From assembly GCF_036116635.1 (NCBI RefSeq), contig NZ_CP107995.1:6634001-6698000 (forward strand): 64,000 nucleotides of DNA. Reading direction: 5' to 3'. Each line of letters opens with the position of its first letter. Within the stretch, counting starts at the first letter, position 1. The notes below the pieces were generated by a model, which was not told where the DNA came from, made no database searches, and saw only the letters and a list, made by a program, of their open reading frames with translations. This DNA is from Amycolatopsis sp. NBC_00345 (GTDB lineage: Bacteria; Actinomycetota; Actinomycetes; Mycobacteriales; Pseudonocardiaceae). Both the position numbers and the translations under genes were made by a program. This document shows, piece after piece, positions 7,789 to 15,494 of this stretch.

Positions 7789-8847
7789 TCACCAGCGGCC
7801 GGGAGGTCCGCCCTGGTACGGAGGGGCGGAGGGGTCGCTCTGGTGCGGAAAAGCGGGAGGCGCGCCTTGATACGGAGGGGCGGGCGGTCCGCCTTGGTAC
7901 GGAGCCGCCGCGGGTCCGCCTTGGTACGGAAGTGCGGGAGGCCCGCCCTGATACGACGGCGGCCCAGCGAAGCCCGGCGACGCCGCGCCCGCGGCCCGCT
8001 TCGGCCGCACCAGCAGCCCGCCGACGACGCCGGTGACCAGTGCGGCCGCCAGCTCCGGCCAGACGTCCCAGCCGTGGCCCAGCGCCTCGATCGCCGCGTT
8101 CACGAACGCCAGCGTCGCCGCCCCGATCGCCAGCCAGCCGCCGAAGCGCTGCCCGCCGAGCAGCGCCACCCCCGCCCCGGCCACGAACAGCCAGCAGGCG
8201 AACTCGACGACCAGCGCGACCATCCCGTTGCCGTCGCGCCAATCGCTCATCGAGAAGAGCGTGATCAGGATCCCGGTGACGCCGAGCGCCACCAGCACCA
8301 CGGTGGTGAGCAAGCGGTTCAGCGCAGGGTTGGCAGCAATCACCATCCGCAGCCGGGACTGGCGCGGCGCGCGTTGCCCCGCAGCCACGGCCCGGTCGTG
8401 TTTGCCGTGGACGGCCCGGACGATCAGCCCCACCACGGCCAGCAACAGCACCAGCGGCGCCAGCGTGAGGCAGCCGACCGTGCCGTACGCGCCGTCGAGG
8501 CGGAACTCGAAGGACCGTTCGACGAACCTCCCGAACGGCACCCGGAGCAGTACCGGTTCCAGAAGCCCCAGCGCCACCGCGAGCACTCCGCCGACGATCA
8601 GCAGGACCAGCCCGCCCGCCGGCCGGAGGAACGTCGTCACGGCCCCGGCGAGGAATACCAGGCCGGCCAAGGCGAACAGCACGAGCACGGTCACCGCGCC
8701 GCCGGGCAGCGCGGCGCCGGACCGGAGCTTCGCGAGCAGCACGATCGGCACCGACACCGCGACCCCGCCCATGCCGAAGCCGAGCAACGCCGTCATGGTC
8801 CCGGTCGCGCCCGCGCCACGACGGCGCGGCTGATAGCCGTACGTCAA
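7789..8847 (-). CDS. Polytopic membrane protein with C-terminal Pro/Gly/Gln-rich tail
   Basis: I set the start at the TTG at 8847 because a strong GAGGGGG site lies just upstream. This gives a 352-residue protein beginning MTYGYQPRRRG. About seven hydrophobic helices are spread over residues 18-260. They are followed by a tail with repeated YQGGPPAxPYQGG units (last about 70 residues). No enzyme motif is visible. It is one of four neighbouring proteins built from a membrane core plus a Pro/Gln/Gly-rich low-complexity arm. The position between cbs and metB matches that of the mycobacterial proline-rich antigen, but I cannot claim orthology. It is co-directional with the next upstream gene, with a 19-bp gap, so probably one operon. 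Confidence 0.75.
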   Translation of the reverse strand: MTYGYQPRRRGAGATGTMTALLGFGMGGVAVSVPIVLLAKLRSGAALPGGAVTVLVLFALAGLVFLAGAVTTFLRPAGGLVLLIVGGVLAVALGLLEPVLLRVPFGRFVERSFEFRLDGAYGTVGCLTLAPLVLLLAVVGLIVRAVHGKHDRAVAAGQRAPRQSRLRMVIAANPALNRLLTTVVLVALGVTGILITLFSMSDWRDGNGMVALVVEFACWLFVAGAGVALLGGQRFGGWLAIGAATLAFVNAAIEALGHGWDVWPELAAALVTGVVGGLLVRPKRAAGAASPGFAGPPSYQGGPPALPYQGGPAAAPYQGGPPAPPYQGAPPAFPHQSDPSAPPYQGGPPGRW

Positions 8848-8866
8848 AGAATCCCCCTCGCAGCGA

Positions 8867-9682
8867 TCACCAGCCCTGCGGGCCGCCTCCCTGCTGCGGA
8901 GAGTACCCACCCGGGTACTGCTGGATCCCCTGGTTCGGGCTGCCGAGGCCGACCCACAGCGCGGTCGGCTTCACGATCACCAGGATCAAAGTGGCCACCG
9001 GCGGCACGATCGAGAGGATCGAGCCGAACGAGCCGTAGGTCACGGCGACCGTGCCCGAGCTGAAGCCCCTGGTGCCGACCAAGGTGAGGATCAACGAGAT
9101 CGCGGTGTACGCGATCGCCAGACCACAGCCGATCATCACGCACATCCGGCCGATGGGCTTGTGCATGATCAGCGTGATCGCGCCGAAGAGCAGCAGCCCG
9201 GCCAGCGCCAGGTTCACCACCAGCGACACGATGCCGAGGATGAGGAACTGGCCGGAGACGCTGACGATGATCGTGACGGAGGCGATCACGCTGATCAGCG
9301 AGACGATGCCGCCGAGGATCGCCAGCACGGCGGCGGTGATGGCGGTGCCGCCGCCCGGCTTGGGCGGCTGGATCGAGCCGGGGCCGCCCGGGTAGGCCGG
9401 GAACGGCTGGCCGTAGGGCTGCGGCTGCTGCGCGCCGAACGGCTGGCTCGGCTGGCCGTACGACTGCTGCTGCGGCTGCCCGTACGGTTGCTGCTGCTGC
9501 GCGGGGAAAGGCTGACTCGGCTGTCCCGGATACGGCTGCTGTTGCTGCGCAGGGAAAGGCTGGCTCGACTGGCCCGGGTACGGCTGCTGTTGCTGCGCCG
9601 GATACGGCTGTCCCGGATACGGCTGCTGCCCCGGGTTCTGGGGTCCAGGGTTCTGCGGTCCTGGGTTCTGGGGGTAGGTCAC
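8867..9682 (-). CDS. Pro/Gln-rich N-terminal tail membrane protein (Pra-like)
   Basis: This 271-residue protein starts at a GTG (MTYPQNPGPQ) with GAGGA upstream. Residues 1-105 are a low-complexity arm made of NPGPQ, PYPGQ and SQPFPAQQQQ repeats. After GSIQPPKPGGG there are about four hydrophobic segments (about 112-250), then a short Gly/Gln/Pro-rich tail. No catalytic motif is visible. The composition and the location near cbs/metB recall actinobacterial proline-rich antigens, with the tail predicted to face the cytoplasm or wall. Co-directional neighbours on both sides suggest a membrane-protein operon. Confidence 0.75.
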   Translation of the reverse strand: MTYPQNPGPQNPGPQNPGQQPYPGQPYPAQQQQPYPGQSSQPFPAQQQQPYPGQPSQPFPAQQQQPYGQPQQQSYGQPSQPFGAQQPQPYGQPFPAYPGGPGSIQPPKPGGGTAITAAVLAILGGIVSLISVIASVTIIVSVSGQFLILGIVSLVVNLALAGLLLFGAITLIMHKPIGRMCVMIGCGLAIAYTAISLILTLVGTRGFSSGTVAVTYGSFGSILSIVPPVATLILVIVKPTALWVGLGSPNQGIQQYPGGYSPQQGGGPQGW

Positions 9683-9755
9683 GGGGAGTCCTCGGGATCC
9701 GGCGGGCGGTGTCGGGGATCATCGTGCCAGGTCGGGGCCCGCTTCGGGGCGAAAA

Positions 9756-10307
9756 TCACCACTGTCCCGGCGAGTGCGCCCCGTACGGCCGCGCCACCGG
9801 TGTCCGATAACGGAGGTAGGAGAAGGTCGGCGGCAGCGCCGAGAGGACCAGCACGAGCGGCGCGAGCACCACCAGCGCGGCCCGGCCCGTGCCGGCCGCG
9901 CCGTGCAGCCCGAACACCGTCCGGAAATAGGCCTCGAACCCGCCGCCACTCACCAGCGACGACTCGACGAGGAGCGCGCCGATCGCGAGCAGTGCGCCGA
10001 GGATCAGCAGAACCGCGCCCGCGGTCGCGCGGAAGATCGTCCCAAGCGCGCCGAGCAGGAGGACCAGTCCGGCGCCGAGGTACGCGCCGAGGTCCACGAG
10101 TGTCCACATAGGAAGGTCGCCGAGGCTGAAGCCGGACGGGATGCCGATGAACACCGTGACGGGGATGTAGCCGGCGACAGCGGCAGCGGCCAGCCCGAGC
10201 AACGCGGCGATGACGGCCGTGGCCCCGGACGGACGGCGGATCGGGCCGTCCGTCGCCGGGTCGCTGGGCTCCGGCGGCTGCGCTGGGTATCCGTACGGGC
10301 CACCCAC
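9756..10307 (-). CDS. Membrane protein with short Pro-rich N-terminus
   Basis: The GTG at 10307 is preferred because TGGGGGAGCAG lies directly upstream and gives MGGPYGYPAQ, in the style of its two neighbours. An in-frame ATG at 10352 would add 15 residues. The resulting protein of about 183 residues has roughly four hydrophobic helices (ATAVIAALLGLAAAAVAGYI and later segments) and ends GAHSPGQW, a Q-W terminus shared in style with the adjacent genes. It is probably a diverged paralogue of the same membrane core. Function unknown. Confidence 0.65.
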   Translation of the reverse strand: MGGPYGYPAQPPEPSDPATDGPIRRPSGATAVIAALLGLAAAAVAGYIPVTVFIGIPSGFSLGDLPMWTLVDLGAYLGAGLVLLLGALGTIFRATAGAVLLILGALLAIGALLVESSLVSGGGFEAYFRTVFGLHGAAGTGRAALVVLAPLVLVLSALPPTFSYLRYRTPVARPYGAHSPGQW

Positions 10308-10507
10308 TCCTGCTCCCCCATCAGCTCGCACCGGAACGACGGCGCCCACCATAGCCCGGAAAACGCGCGCATGTACCGGAAATGGAGAAGGAATGAAGAA
10401 GCCCTGCCCGTACCTGCCCGCCGCCGGAATGGTTCAAGATCGATATCCCGGAACGTTACCGAAAAACCGCATTTCTCAATTCCTCGCGAATAATGGCTGC
10501 GAACGGC

Positions 10508-10550
10508 GAAGGGCCCCTTCGGCGCGTTATCTGCGCTGAAGGGGCCCTTC
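10508..10550. terminator. Strong hairpin downstream of the 515-residue membrane protein gene
   Basis: A perfect 13-bp inverted repeat (GAAGGGCCCCTTC / GAAGGGGCCCTTC) extends by five more pairs including one G-T, with a 7-nt loop GTTATCT. Each arm is itself nearly palindromic. It lies 20 bp past the stop of the gene at 10571-12118 (minus strand), so it is a terminator for that gene. Confidence 0.75.
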
Positions 10551-10570
10551 GGCCACGGAATGTCAGCCAC

Positions 10571-12118
10571 TCACCACTGCTGCTGCGGCGGCTGGCCGTA
10601 CCCGCCCGGCTGACCGGGCGGCGGGCCGTAACCCGGCGGCGGCTGCTGTCCCGGGGGCGGACCGTAGCCCGGCGGCGGGCCGTAGCCCGGCGGGGGCTGC
10701 TGGCCGTAACCGCCCGGCTGCGGCGGCTGGCCCGGCTGCGGGAACCCGCCGCTGCCCGGCTGGCCGTACCCCGGCGGGGGCTGCTGCGGCTGACCGAAGC
10801 CGGGCTGGCCGAAGCCGCCGCTGTTCGGGTTCGGGCCGCCAGGCTGGCCGAACTGACCCGGCTGACCCGGCTGCTGGCCCGGCTGGCCGAAACCCTGCTG
10901 ACCCGGGTCGCCGAACGCACCGGGCTGGCCGAACTGGCCCGGCTGCGGCTGGCCGAAACCGCCCTGGCCCGGGCCGCCGAAGCCGCCCGGCTGCTGCGGG
11001 CCGGCGTCGCCGCCGAGGCCGACGAACTTGGCGGTCACCGGGATGAGGCCGAGCACGCCGACCACGAGGATCACGATGCCGAAGATGAGCGTCGGCAGGC
11101 CCGCGGTGCTGGTGGGACCGCTGCTACCGCTCCCGGCCGCCTGCATCTGCTTGAGGTAGGAGCTGCTCACCGTGGTCCCGTTGAGCAGCAGGACCGAGAA
11201 CACCCCGAGGATCAGACCGCCGGCCGCGACCACGATGGGCACGATCTTCTTGAGGCCGCCGAGCTTGCCCGCGAGGGCGAGGCCGACGCCGCCGACAAGG
11301 CCGATGACCGAGGCGACCAGGATCAGGATGACGTAGAGCATCACGGTGCCCGGGCTGGCGAGCCCCGCGGCGTCCAGTGCCTTGTTGACGGTGTCCTGCG
11401 GCACGCCGTCGAGGGCCTTCGAGTAGTCGCTGGCGTCGCCGAGGTAGCTGAACGAGATGATCAGCGCCACCAGCGCGAGGACGGCCGTGACCCCGCCGGC
11501 GATGTAGCCGAACAGGCCGGCGCCGCCGGCACCGCCCGCCGGGGCACCGCCGAACGCGGGCGGCTGGCCGAAGCCCGGGGGCTGCTGGCCGAACGCACCC
11601 TGCGGCGGCTGGCCGAAGCCGCCCGGGGCGCCGAAGCCCTGGGGCTGCTGACCGGGCTGGCCGAACGCACCCTGCGGGTCACCGGGCTGACCCGGCTGAC
11701 CCGGCTGACCGAACGGCTGGCCAGGCTGGCCGTACCCGCCCGGCTGGCCGTAACCGCCGACCGCGGCGGGGTTGTCGGCCGCGCTCGGCGGCGGGGCGTA
11801 CGGAATGGCCGGCGGCTGCTGGCTGGGCGCGACCATCTGCGTCGCCTCGGCACCGCCGTCGGCCATGGGGTTGACCATCTGCGTCGCGTTCGCGTCACCC
11901 GGCTGGCCACCGCCCGGCTGCACGACCTGGGTCGGCTCCGGCGTCTCGCCGAAAGCACCCCCGCCGTAGGAGGGCTGCGGCTGGCCCGGCTGGACCACCT
12001 GCGTCGGCTCCGACGTGCCGAACGGACTGTCCTGCTGAGGTGTGGGACCACTCGGTGGGCCCTGCGGCGGCTGCTGGCCGCCGTCCCAGGGCTGGTTCGG
12101 TGGCTGCGGAGCACTCAT
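10571..12118 (-). CDS. Membrane protein with TQ(V/M)V-containing N-tail and long Gly/Gln/Pro-rich C-tail
   Basis: The protein has 515 residues. The N-terminal arm (1-195) contains four spaced threonine motifs: EPTQVVQPG at T39 and T63, and ATQMV at T79 and T93. GQPG/FGQ repeats follow. Four hydrophobic segments lie at about 200-225, 255-280, 290-315 and 340-365. The C-terminal arm (370-515) is almost entirely FGQPG, PPPGYG and GQP repeats, ending PPQQQW. TQ-V/M-V resembles sites phosphorylated by actinobacterial PknA/B-type kinases and then read by FHA domains; that role is inference. An AAGGGGG site precedes the ATG. It may be an envelope or cell-division scaffold, but nothing proves this. 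Confidence 0.8.
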   Translation of the reverse strand: MSAPQPPNQPWDGGQQPPQGPPSGPTPQQDSPFGTSEPTQVVQPGQPQPSYGGGAFGETPEPTQVVQPGGGQPGDANATQMVNPMADGGAEATQMVAPSQQPPAIPYAPPPSAADNPAAVGGYGQPGGYGQPGQPFGQPGQPGQPGDPQGAFGQPGQQPQGFGAPGGFGQPPQGAFGQQPPGFGQPPAFGGAPAGGAGGAGLFGYIAGGVTAVLALVALIISFSYLGDASDYSKALDGVPQDTVNKALDAAGLASPGTVMLYVILILVASVIGLVGGVGLALAGKLGGLKKIVPIVVAAGGLILGVFSVLLLNGTTVSSSYLKQMQAAGSGSSGPTSTAGLPTLIFGIVILVVGVLGLIPVTAKFVGLGGDAGPQQPGGFGGPGQGGFGQPQPGQFGQPGAFGDPGQQGFGQPGQQPGQPGQFGQPGGPNPNSGGFGQPGFGQPQQPPPGYGQPGSGGFPQPGQPPQPGGYGQQPPPGYGPPPGYGPPPGQQPPPGYGPPPGQPGGYGQPPQQQW

Positions 12119-12233
12119 GTGGGTCTTGAACCCCCTTGACGAGGACGCGAAAAAGTTCTATCGCGACCACGCTATCGGATCGCGGGGCAGGGCGCTCGTA
12201 ACGCCCCGGCCCGCTCCGCCGATTTACTCCGCT

Positions 12234-13604
12234 CTACCGTCCGGCGAGGAAGCCCAGCAGGTCGTGCCTGGTGACGACGCCCGCGGGCTTGCCGTCGATC
12301 AGCACCAGCGCGCCGTCCGCGGCTTCGAGCGCCTTCATCGCCGAACTGACCTGCTCACCGGCGCCGATGGTGGGCAGCGGGGGCGACATGTGCGTGTCCA
12401 GCCGGTCGGCCAGCTGCGCCTTTCCGGTGAACAGGGCGTCGAGCAGGTCGCGCTCGTTCACCGCGCCCACCACCTCGGCCGCCATCACCGGCGGCTCGGC
12501 GCTGACCACCGGCATCTGGCTGACGCCGAACTCGGACAGGATCGCGATGGCCTCGGCGACCGTCTCGTTCGGGTGCGTGTGCACGAGGCTGGGCAGCGAG
12601 CCGCTCTTCTTCGTCAGCACGTCGCCGACCGTGGCGCCCGAGGAGTCGGGCGGGAGGAAGCCGTAGGACGACATCCAGTCGTCGTTGAAGACCTTGGTGA
12701 GGTAGCCGCGGCCGCCGTCGGGCAGCAGGACCACGATCACGTCGTCCTCGGTCAGCCGCTCGGCCAGCTTCAGCGCGGCGGCCACGGCCATGCCGCAGGA
12801 CCCGCCGACGAGCAGGCCCTCCTCCACCGCGAGGCGGCGGGTGATGTCGAACGAGTGCGCGTCGGAGATCGGGATGATCTCGTCGGCGACGCCGCGGTCG
12901 TAGGTCTCCGGCCAGAAGTCCTCGCCGACGCCCTCGACGAGGTACGGCCGTCCGCTGCCGCCGGAGTAGACGGAGCCCTCGGGGTCGGCGCCGACGACCT
13001 GGACGCGGCCGTCGCTGGCCTCCTTGAGGAAACGGCCGGTGCCGGAGATGGTGCCGCCGGTGCCGACGCCGGCGACGAAGTGCGTCACCTTGCCGTCGGT
13101 CTGGCGCCAGATCTCGGGGCCGGTGGAGTGGTAGTGGCTGGCCGGGTTCTCCGGGTTGGCGTACTGGTTGGGCTTCCAGGCGCCGTCGATCTCGCGGACC
13201 AGGCGGTCGGAGACGTTGTAGTAGGAGTCCGGGTGCTCGGGCGCGACCGCGGTGGGGCAGACCACCACGCGGGCGCCGTACGCGCGGAGCACGTTGCGCT
13301 TGTCCTCGCTGACCTTGTCCGGGCAGACGAACACGCACTTGTAACCCTTGCGCTGCGCGACCATGGCGAGCCCGACGCCGGTGTTGCCCGAAGTCGGCTC
13401 GACGATCGTGCCGCCCGGCCGCAGCTCGCCGGAGCGCTCGGCGGCCTCGATCATGCGCAGCGCGATGCGGTCCTTGACGCTGCCGCCCGGGTTCACGTAC
13501 TCGACCTTCGCGAGCACCAGCGGCTTCAACCCCTCGGTCAGCGTGTTCAGCTTGACCAGCGGGGTGTTGCCCACCAGATCCACGATGTGCTCGGCGTACT
13601 CCAC
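12234..13604 (-). CDS. cbs: Cystathionine beta-synthase with C-terminal CBS-domain pair
   Basis: This enzyme condenses serine and homocysteine to cystathionine, the first step of reverse transsulfuration, using PLP in the cytoplasm. The protein has 456 residues. The PLP lysine is K44 in NPGGSVKDRIALRM. SGNTG (72-76) and the phosphate-binding GTGGTISG (181-188) are intact. Residues about 335-456 are a Bateman module of two CBS domains (THPNETVAEAIAIL... and LPTIGAGEQVSSAMKALE...), the usual allosteric part. Length and order match mycobacterial Cbs (Rv1077). The nearest upstream gene on this side, the thiolase, is separated by a small truncated ORF. Confidence 0.95.
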   Translation of the reverse strand: MEYAEHIVDLVGNTPLVKLNTLTEGLKPLVLAKVEYVNPGGSVKDRIALRMIEAAERSGELRPGGTIVEPTSGNTGVGLAMVAQRKGYKCVFVCPDKVSEDKRNVLRAYGARVVVCPTAVAPEHPDSYYNVSDRLVREIDGAWKPNQYANPENPASHYHSTGPEIWRQTDGKVTHFVAGVGTGGTISGTGRFLKEASDGRVQVVGADPEGSVYSGGSGRPYLVEGVGEDFWPETYDRGVADEIIPISDAHSFDITRRLAVEEGLLVGGSCGMAVAAALKLAERLTEDDVIVVLLPDGGRGYLTKVFNDDWMSSYGFLPPDSSGATVGDVLTKKSGSLPSLVHTHPNETVAEAIAILSEFGVSQMPVVSAEPPVMAAEVVGAVNERDLLDALFTGKAQLADRLDTHMSPPLPTIGAGEQVSSAMKALEAADGALVLIDGKPAGVVTRHDLLGFLAGR

Positions 13605-13681
13605 GACTGCGCTCCTGCCCTTCCGCGCCGGATCTCGGCGGTCGCACCCAGCCTAAACGCTTGACCTGCGCGGCTGTCCAC

Positions 13682-14122
13682 TCAGCCGGGTGCGCAGACC
13701 CCGGGCGGGAGCACAGCCCCCGCGGCCGCACGCAGGTGCAGGGTCAGGATCCGCTGGGCGGCCTTGCGGACCTGCAGTTCCTCCTCTCCTTCAGTGAACG
13801 GCATCCGCAGGTACGCGCACAGCAGGTTGACGATGGTCTGGCGCTGGAGCGGGTGCTCCTGAGCCAGCCGTTCCAGCGCGTAGAGCCCGGCCAGGCGCAC
13901 CGGCGCCTTGTCGGCACCGAGCTGGTCCGCGGCTTTGCCGTACATGTCGGTGATACGGCGCTGGGTCGCGTCGTGGTCCTTCGGCTCGAGGTCGGGTTCG
14001 GCGGACCGCCGGCGGCGCGCGGCGAGCAACAGGGCGGCTCCCACCACAGGATCGTGCCCGTGCGCAGTGCCCGGCTCCGGTTCGTCACGGCGGAGATCCG
14101 GCCAGTGCCGGGAGTGGCCCAC
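13682..14122 (-). pseudogene. Short remnant of a pentapeptide-repeat-associated type protein (probable truncation)
   Basis: The 146-residue frame contains a well-conserved block, ITDMYGKAADQLGADKAPVR, then LAGLYALERLAQ and TIVNLLCAYLRMP, ending with LQVRKAAQRILTLHL. In full-length actinobacterial relatives I know, this block follows a transmembrane N-terminus and precedes a longer C-terminal part, often pentapeptide repeats. Here only about 14 residues follow the last recognisable motif. The N-terminus (MGHSRHWPDLRRDEPEPG...) looks non-native, with just a short hydrophobic VVGAALLLAA. The gene may be a fragment, or a short stand-alone version with a different start. No good ribosome binding site is seen. 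It is divergent from the thiolase. Confidence 0.5.
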
Positions 14123-14209
14123 GTCGCCTTCGGCTTTGCCGACGGCGTGACAGGCGGCACTATGGTGAGCAACCGCTTAGTGCCGCCGACCCGAGGAAGT
14201 GTCCAAGCC

Positions 14210-15430
14210 ATGCCCGAAGCCGTCATCGTCTCCACCGCCCGCTCCCCGATCGGCCGCGCCGGCAAGGGTTCGCTGGTCAGCATGCGACCCGACGACCTGG
14301 CCGTGCAGATGATCAGGGCGGCACTCGACAAGGTCCCGCAGCTCGACCCGGCCGACATCGACGACCTGCTGCTCGGCTGCGGCCTGCCCGGCGGCGAGTC
14401 CGGGTTCAACATGGGCCGCGCGGTCGCCGTCGAACTCGGGTACGACCACCTGCCCGGCTGCACGATCACCCGGTACTGCTCCTCCAGCCTCCAGACCACC
14501 CGCATGGCGATGCACGCGATCAAGGCCGGCGAGGGCGACGTCTTCATCTCCGCCGGCGTCGAGACCGTCTCGCGGTTCGGGAAGGGCAGCTCCGACTCCT
14601 GGCCGGACACGCACAACCCGCTGTTCGCCGAAGCCGAGGCCCGCACCAAGGCGACCTCCGAGTCGGGCACGGACAGCTGGACCGACCCGCGCGGCGAGGG
14701 CAACGTGCCCGACGTCTACATCACGATGGGCGAGACGGCGGAGAACCTCGCGCGGCTGAAGGGCGTCACGCGCGAGGACATGGACGAGTTCGGCGTGCGG
14801 TCGCAGAACCTCGCCGAGAAGGCCATCGCCGACGGCTTCTGGGCCAAGGACATCACGCCCGTCACGCTGCCGGACGGCACCGTGGTGTCGAAGGACGACG
14901 GCCCGCGCGCGGGTGTCACGATCGAGGGCGTCTCGGGCCTGAAGCCGGTGTTCCGCCCCGACGGCCGCGTGACCGCCGGCAACTGCTGCCCGCTGAACGA
15001 CGGCGCGGCGGCCGTGGTCGTCATGTCCGACACCAAGGCGAAGCAGCTGGGCCTGACGCCGTTGGCGCGCGTCGTGTCGACGGGCGTCACGGGCCTTTCG
15101 CCGGAGATCATGGGCTACGGCCCGGTCGAGGCGTCGAAGCAGGCGCTCTCGCGCGCCGGTCTGTCCATTTCGGACATCGACCTGGTGGAGATCAACGAGG
15201 CGTTCGCCGCGCAGGTCATCCCGTCCTACCGCGACCTTGGCATCGACCTGGACCGGCTGAACGTCAACGGCGGCGCGATCGCGGTCGGCCACCCGTTCGG
15301 CATGACGGGCGCCCGGATCACCTCGACGCTGATCAACTCCCTGCAGCACCACGACAAGCAGTTCGGCCTCGAGACCATGTGCGTCGGCGGTGGCCAGGGC
15401 ATGGCGATGGTGCTGGAGCGCCTTTCCTGA
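14210..15430 (+). CDS. Acetyl-CoA C-acyltransferase (thiolase, FadA3-like)
   Basis: This enzyme cleaves 3-ketoacyl-CoA with CoA, or condenses acetyl-CoA, in beta-oxidation or polyketide precursor supply. The protein has 406 residues and starts at an ATG with GAGGAAG upstream. A longer open frame to 13661 is not the start because MPEAVIVSTARSPIG is the conserved beginning. Catalytic residues are visible: nucleophile C90 (TRYCSSSLQ), H361 (AVGHPFGMTGAR) and C391 (MCVGGGQG). The NEAFAAQ motif is present. Adjacency to cbs and metB parallels Mycobacterium fadA3 (Rv1074c) beside Rv1077-Rv1079. A strong hairpin ends the transcript 20 bp downstream. Confidence 0.93.
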   Translation: MPEAVIVSTARSPIGRAGKGSLVSMRPDDLAVQMIRAALDKVPQLDPADIDDLLLGCGLPGGESGFNMGRAVAVELGYDHLPGCTITRYCSSSLQTTRMAMHAIKAGEGDVFISAGVETVSRFGKGSSDSWPDTHNPLFAEAEARTKATSESGTDSWTDPRGEGNVPDVYITMGETAENLARLKGVTREDMDEFGVRSQNLAEKAIADGFWAKDITPVTLPDGTVVSKDDGPRAGVTIEGVSGLKPVFRPDGRVTAGNCCPLNDGAAAVVVMSDTKAKQLGLTPLARVVSTGVTGLSPEIMGYGPVEASKQALSRAGLSISDIDLVEINEAFAAQVIPSYRDLGIDLDRLNVNGGAIAVGHPFGMTGARITSTLINSLQHHDKQFGLETMCVGGGQGMAMVLERLS

Positions 15431-15450
15431 CAGTCTTCACCGCAGCAAAA

Positions 15451-15483
15451 GGGGCCGCCCTCGGATTTCGCGAGGGCGGCCCC
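15451..15483. terminator. Terminator between thiolase and the NTPase island
   Basis: GGGGCCGCCCTCG pairs with CGAGGGCGGCCCC over a short AT-rich loop, a 13-bp perfect stem followed by GTTTG. It lies between convergent genes and marks the border of the AT-richer island. Confidence 0.85.
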
Positions 15484-15494
15484 GTTTGCGTGGA

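Noticed and set aside
7740..8242. N-terminal extension of metB to 8242
   Set aside because: The extension overlaps the Pro-rich membrane protein gene, has no family likeness, and metB has its normal length from 7738.
10571..11000. Closely spaced repeats resembling a CRISPR array
   Set aside because: The repeats are in frame and encode GQPG/FGQ units of a low-complexity protein tail, with no unique spacers or cas genes.
12042..13664. A 540-codon + strand frame over cbs
   Set aside because: Antisense shadow of an unambiguous cystathionine beta-synthase.
13661..14209. N-terminal extension of the thiolase
   Set aside because: MPEAVIVSTARSPIG is the conserved start, with a ribosome binding site; the extension overlaps the remnant ORF on the other strand.
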